Positions 5,717-7,886 of a DNA stretch of 7,886 bases are shown one piece after another. Made by a program: the position numbers and the translations under genes. Origin of the DNA: an uncultured Coprococcus sp. (GTDB lineage: Bacteria; Bacillota; Clostridia; Lachnospirales; Lachnospiraceae); assembly GCA_900548315.1 (NCBI GenBank), contig URJU01000099.1, forward strand, positions 1 through 7,886, in the 5' to 3' direction. The notes under the pieces are model-generated. The model did no database searches and was not told where the DNA came from. It saw only the letters and a program-made list of their open reading frames with translations. Position 1 is the first letter of the stretch; each line of letters opens with the position of its first letter.

Positions 5717-7876
5717 TCACTTCTCTGTTGTGGCTATTACGGACTCCGTTCCCACATTTGTCTCTATTACATCAGGATCAGCAGGGTCTCCCGGATACAC
5801 GTAAGTATCCTCAACGCCAAAGTCAATACTGTCATCGCCCACCTGAGCTATAGATATCTCCTGCCCAGCATCAAATGCCTGATTTCTTGGGAGAAACAAT
5901 GTATTTCTGTCTATATATATCGTCTCACTGAGAAATGCATCATTCAACCACACAAATGTACACTCATTGAAATTTCTTCCATGGATGTAATACCCCTGAA
6001 GTTGTTCAGTTGTATCTGTCTGAGCCCCAGCCGATATCTCTGTACTTTCCTGTTTCTCCGTCGTCTGGCCGGTCTCCGTATCATCCGCAGGTGGTAAATA
6101 TACGCCCTTTTCCACGTGGGATATGCTGATCTTTTCTATTCCATATCTCATATTTGTCGGTTCATATGGCCAGCCGTCAGGATACATATATCTCTTGCCA
6201 TAAAGCATATCATACTCTATGTTCTCAAGCTCATCATCGTAGTTCTCATCGCCAGGCTTATACTTGGACCGGAACTTCTGAACATAGCTCTTCTCAAATC
6301 CCAGCATATCAAACACCTTTGTGCTGAGCTGATATGCTGCCAGATCCTCATCCTCCACTGGGAAGTTATCCATATTGCTCCACACAAAGTACTCTGTCTG
6401 GTAAAGGTTACCGTTCTCTACATCATCATCTGTGAGTTCAAATCCCGGCAGATGATCTCCATACATTACAAGCACCACAGGCTCATTGAAAAGCTTAAGA
6501 CGCTCTATGAGCTGTCCTATAAACTCATCCATCTCGTGCAGCTGATTACAATAATATGTCCACTGCGTATCAAGAGCCTCATCGCCTGTTCCGGCAACCT
6601 TTATCGGATAGCTGTAATTCTCCTCGTCAAGTTCAGAAGGATATCTTCCATGTCCCTGGACACTGACCGTAAAGACGAAATCCCTCGACGTAGTAAAAGT
6701 TAGAGTCTTCATTATCTCTCCTGTCAGGACATCATCCTTCTCCCAGTTTTTCTGAGTGTGATGCAGATTGTACATATACTCCATCGGTGTAAATGTGTCA
6801 AATCCCATATTCTTGTACACCTTATATCTGTCATAGAATGTACCGTCATGGTTATGCATCGCATGTGTCGAATATCCGTCAAGCTTGAGCTGTGTAGCCA
6901 TCGTCTCTATGGTCTGTTTGCCCAGAATCGTCTTATATGGATACTCTCCTGCGCCAAAATATGCCACATCAAACCCCGACAACACCTCAAACTCAGAATT
7001 GGCTGTACCTGCGCCAATGGCAGGCATCGTCAAGAATCCTGACGTACACTCCTCCTTCAGCTTTGTGAAGTTCGGTATAGGATTCTCATTGAATGTGAGA
7101 TACTTCACATAGGACGGATCCATGAACGACTCAAGCTGCACAAATATCACATTTGGCTTATCCTTGCCAAGAGTGGAATCTGTTGTACCAACGCTGTCCA
7201 GATCATCCTTTATCTCCAGCATCTTATCCTCACTGTAATCGCTCGGCTGTCCGATCCCGACATCCACAACACTGTTGGAGAAACAATATACAAATCCATA
7301 ATTGTTATACGCCGTTGCAAGATTTGCAAAATTGTCCGATATAGTCTGTGCATTAAGGGCTATCTTGGTGAACAACATTACACAGAAGAACGTTGCCACT
7401 ATGAACACCGTGGTCCTCGTCCTGTATATATTGCCCGTGACAGTTGGTGACTTTATGAACAATATGATCACTCCCGCAAGTGCAACAAAGAGCAGGGCTG
7501 CAATGAGAACTATCTGCCAAACATCGAAATATTTGTCTATGATAGTTATCGTATTTCTTGCCATAAGCATATCTATGGCTGAGAATGGTGTTATTCTAAA
7601 TCCAAGAACTATACAGTTGGTTATACCCAGTATCAACCAGGCAAATGAAATAACACAATATCCAAAAATCCTCTTTCTCATAAGCAGTGAAAGTGTCAGT
7701 GTAAAGAAAATAATGGAACAATTATACAAAAAGATCAATGGCTGATTCCAAACATATTCCACAGCTTTGAATAACGAATGTCTTCCAAGCGTTTCCAGAA
7801 CGACATCCAGCACGATCGCCAGGATCAGGCAGATAAAAACTGCCGAATGATGAAAATTCTTAAGTCTTTCTTTCAT
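5717..7876 (-). CDS. LTA synthase family phosphoglycerol transferase (membrane sulfatase-fold enzyme) with extra C-terminal domain
   Basis: This 719-aa membrane enzyme has the LtaS layout. Five N-terminal hydrophobic helices lie near 11-29, 46-67, 71-93, 120-141 and 155-174. A linker then leads to an extracellular alkaline-phosphatase/sulfatase domain from about 240. Active-site residues are visible: E249 in NVIFVQLES, the nucleophile T291 in GAGTANSEFE, R350 in the HNHDGTFYDR segment, H409 in VQGHGRYP, and D474-H475 in MYGDHLPG. LtaS enzymes polymerise glycerol phosphate from phosphatidylglycerol onto a lipid anchor. Relatives only prime or transfer single units, so the exact product is inferred. 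After the catalytic domain (about 590) come a Thr/Glu/Gln-rich linker (597-626) and a beta-rich stretch (627-695), absent from classical LtaS of about 650 aa. The start is set by an in-frame TAA two codons upstream. No ribosome binding site is visible in the 10 nt left before the window edge. guaB follows but has its own promoter. Confidence 0.88.
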   Translation of the reverse strand: MKERLKNFHHSAVFICLILAIVLDVVLETLGRHSLFKAVEYVWNQPLIFLYNCSIIFFTLTLSLLMRKRIFGYCVISFAWLILGITNCIVLGFRITPFSAIDMLMARNTITIIDKYFDVWQIVLIAALLFVALAGVIILFIKSPTVTGNIYRTRTTVFIVATFFCVMLFTKIALNAQTISDNFANLATAYNNYGFVYCFSNSVVDVGIGQPSDYSEDKMLEIKDDLDSVGTTDSTLGKDKPNVIFVQLESFMDPSYVKYLTFNENPIPNFTKLKEECTSGFLTMPAIGAGTANSEFEVLSGFDVAYFGAGEYPYKTILGKQTIETMATQLKLDGYSTHAMHNHDGTFYDRYKVYKNMGFDTFTPMEYMYNLHHTQKNWEKDDVLTGEIMKTLTFTTSRDFVFTVSVQGHGRYPSELDEENYSYPIKVAGTGDEALDTQWTYYCNQLHEMDEFIGQLIERLKLFNEPVVLVMYGDHLPGFELTDDDVENGNLYQTEYFVWSNMDNFPVEDEDLAAYQLSTKVFDMLGFEKSYVQKFRSKYKPGDENYDDELENIEYDMLYGKRYMYPDGWPYEPTNMRYGIEKISISHVEKGVYLPPADDTETGQTTEKQESTEISAGAQTDTTEQLQGYYIHGRNFNECTFVWLNDAFLSETIYIDRNTLFLPRNQAFDAGQEISIAQVGDDSIDFGVEDTYVYPGDPADPDVIETNVGTESVIATTEK

Positions 7877-7886
7877 AATTTACATA

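Noticed and set aside
6116..6703. 195-aa plus-strand open frame inside the LTA-synthase gene
   Set aside because: It is a shadow of a strongly supported minus-strand gene. Its Ile/Leu/His-rich composition comes from the complementary codons and no family is recognisable.
7302..7745. 147-aa plus-strand open frame
   Set aside because: It is antisense to the transmembrane part of the LTA-synthase gene. The hydrophobic look comes from reading membrane-helix codons backwards.

Overview
The window reads as the end of a draft-assembly contig from a low-to-moderate G+C Gram-positive anaerobe, most likely a gut Clostridia member of the Lachnospiraceae type. This placement is inferred from the style of the proteins (IMPDH, signal peptidase I with an SMxxTI serine box, an 11-helix NSS transporter, an LtaS-like sulfatase), the purine-rich ribosome binding sites and the TTGACA-type promoters. 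No rRNA or taxonomic marker is present. All genes lie on the minus strand, so transcription runs from high to low coordinates. I see no mobile element, CRISPR array, tRNA or rRNA gene.

In transcription order the layout is as follows. (1) 7876-5717 encodes a five-helix lipoteichoic-acid-synthase-family phosphoglycerol transferase with an extra C-terminal domain. (2) 5701-5542 is a guaB promoter and a leader of about 125 nt holding two strong hairpins. (3) 5541-4090 is guaB (IMP dehydrogenase, 483 aa). (4) 4084-3839 is a non-coding stretch that folds, on the guaB-sense strand, into a three-way-junction RNA followed by further hairpins and a U-tract terminator. (5) A near-consensus promoter at 3795-3768 drives a probable three-gene operon: a GNAT acetyltransferase fused to signal peptidase I (3727-2687), a PHP-domain metallophosphoesterase (2649-1798) and a sodium-dependent NSS/SNF amino-acid symporter (1774-353). 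The operon closes with a terminator at 332-289. (6) 233-40 is the 5' end of a tRNA-dihydrouridine synthase gene, cut off by the contig end.

Bases 7-39 are an Illumina Nextera read-1 transposase adapter, not biology. The dus gene is truncated by this artefact.

The genes are a mix of housekeeping (GMP synthesis, protein secretion, cell-envelope polymer, tRNA modification) and nutrient uptake, and they do not form one obvious pathway. The items most worth attention are the structured RNA candidate behind guaB, the GNAT-signal peptidase fusion and its corrected start, and the hairpin-rich guaB leader.
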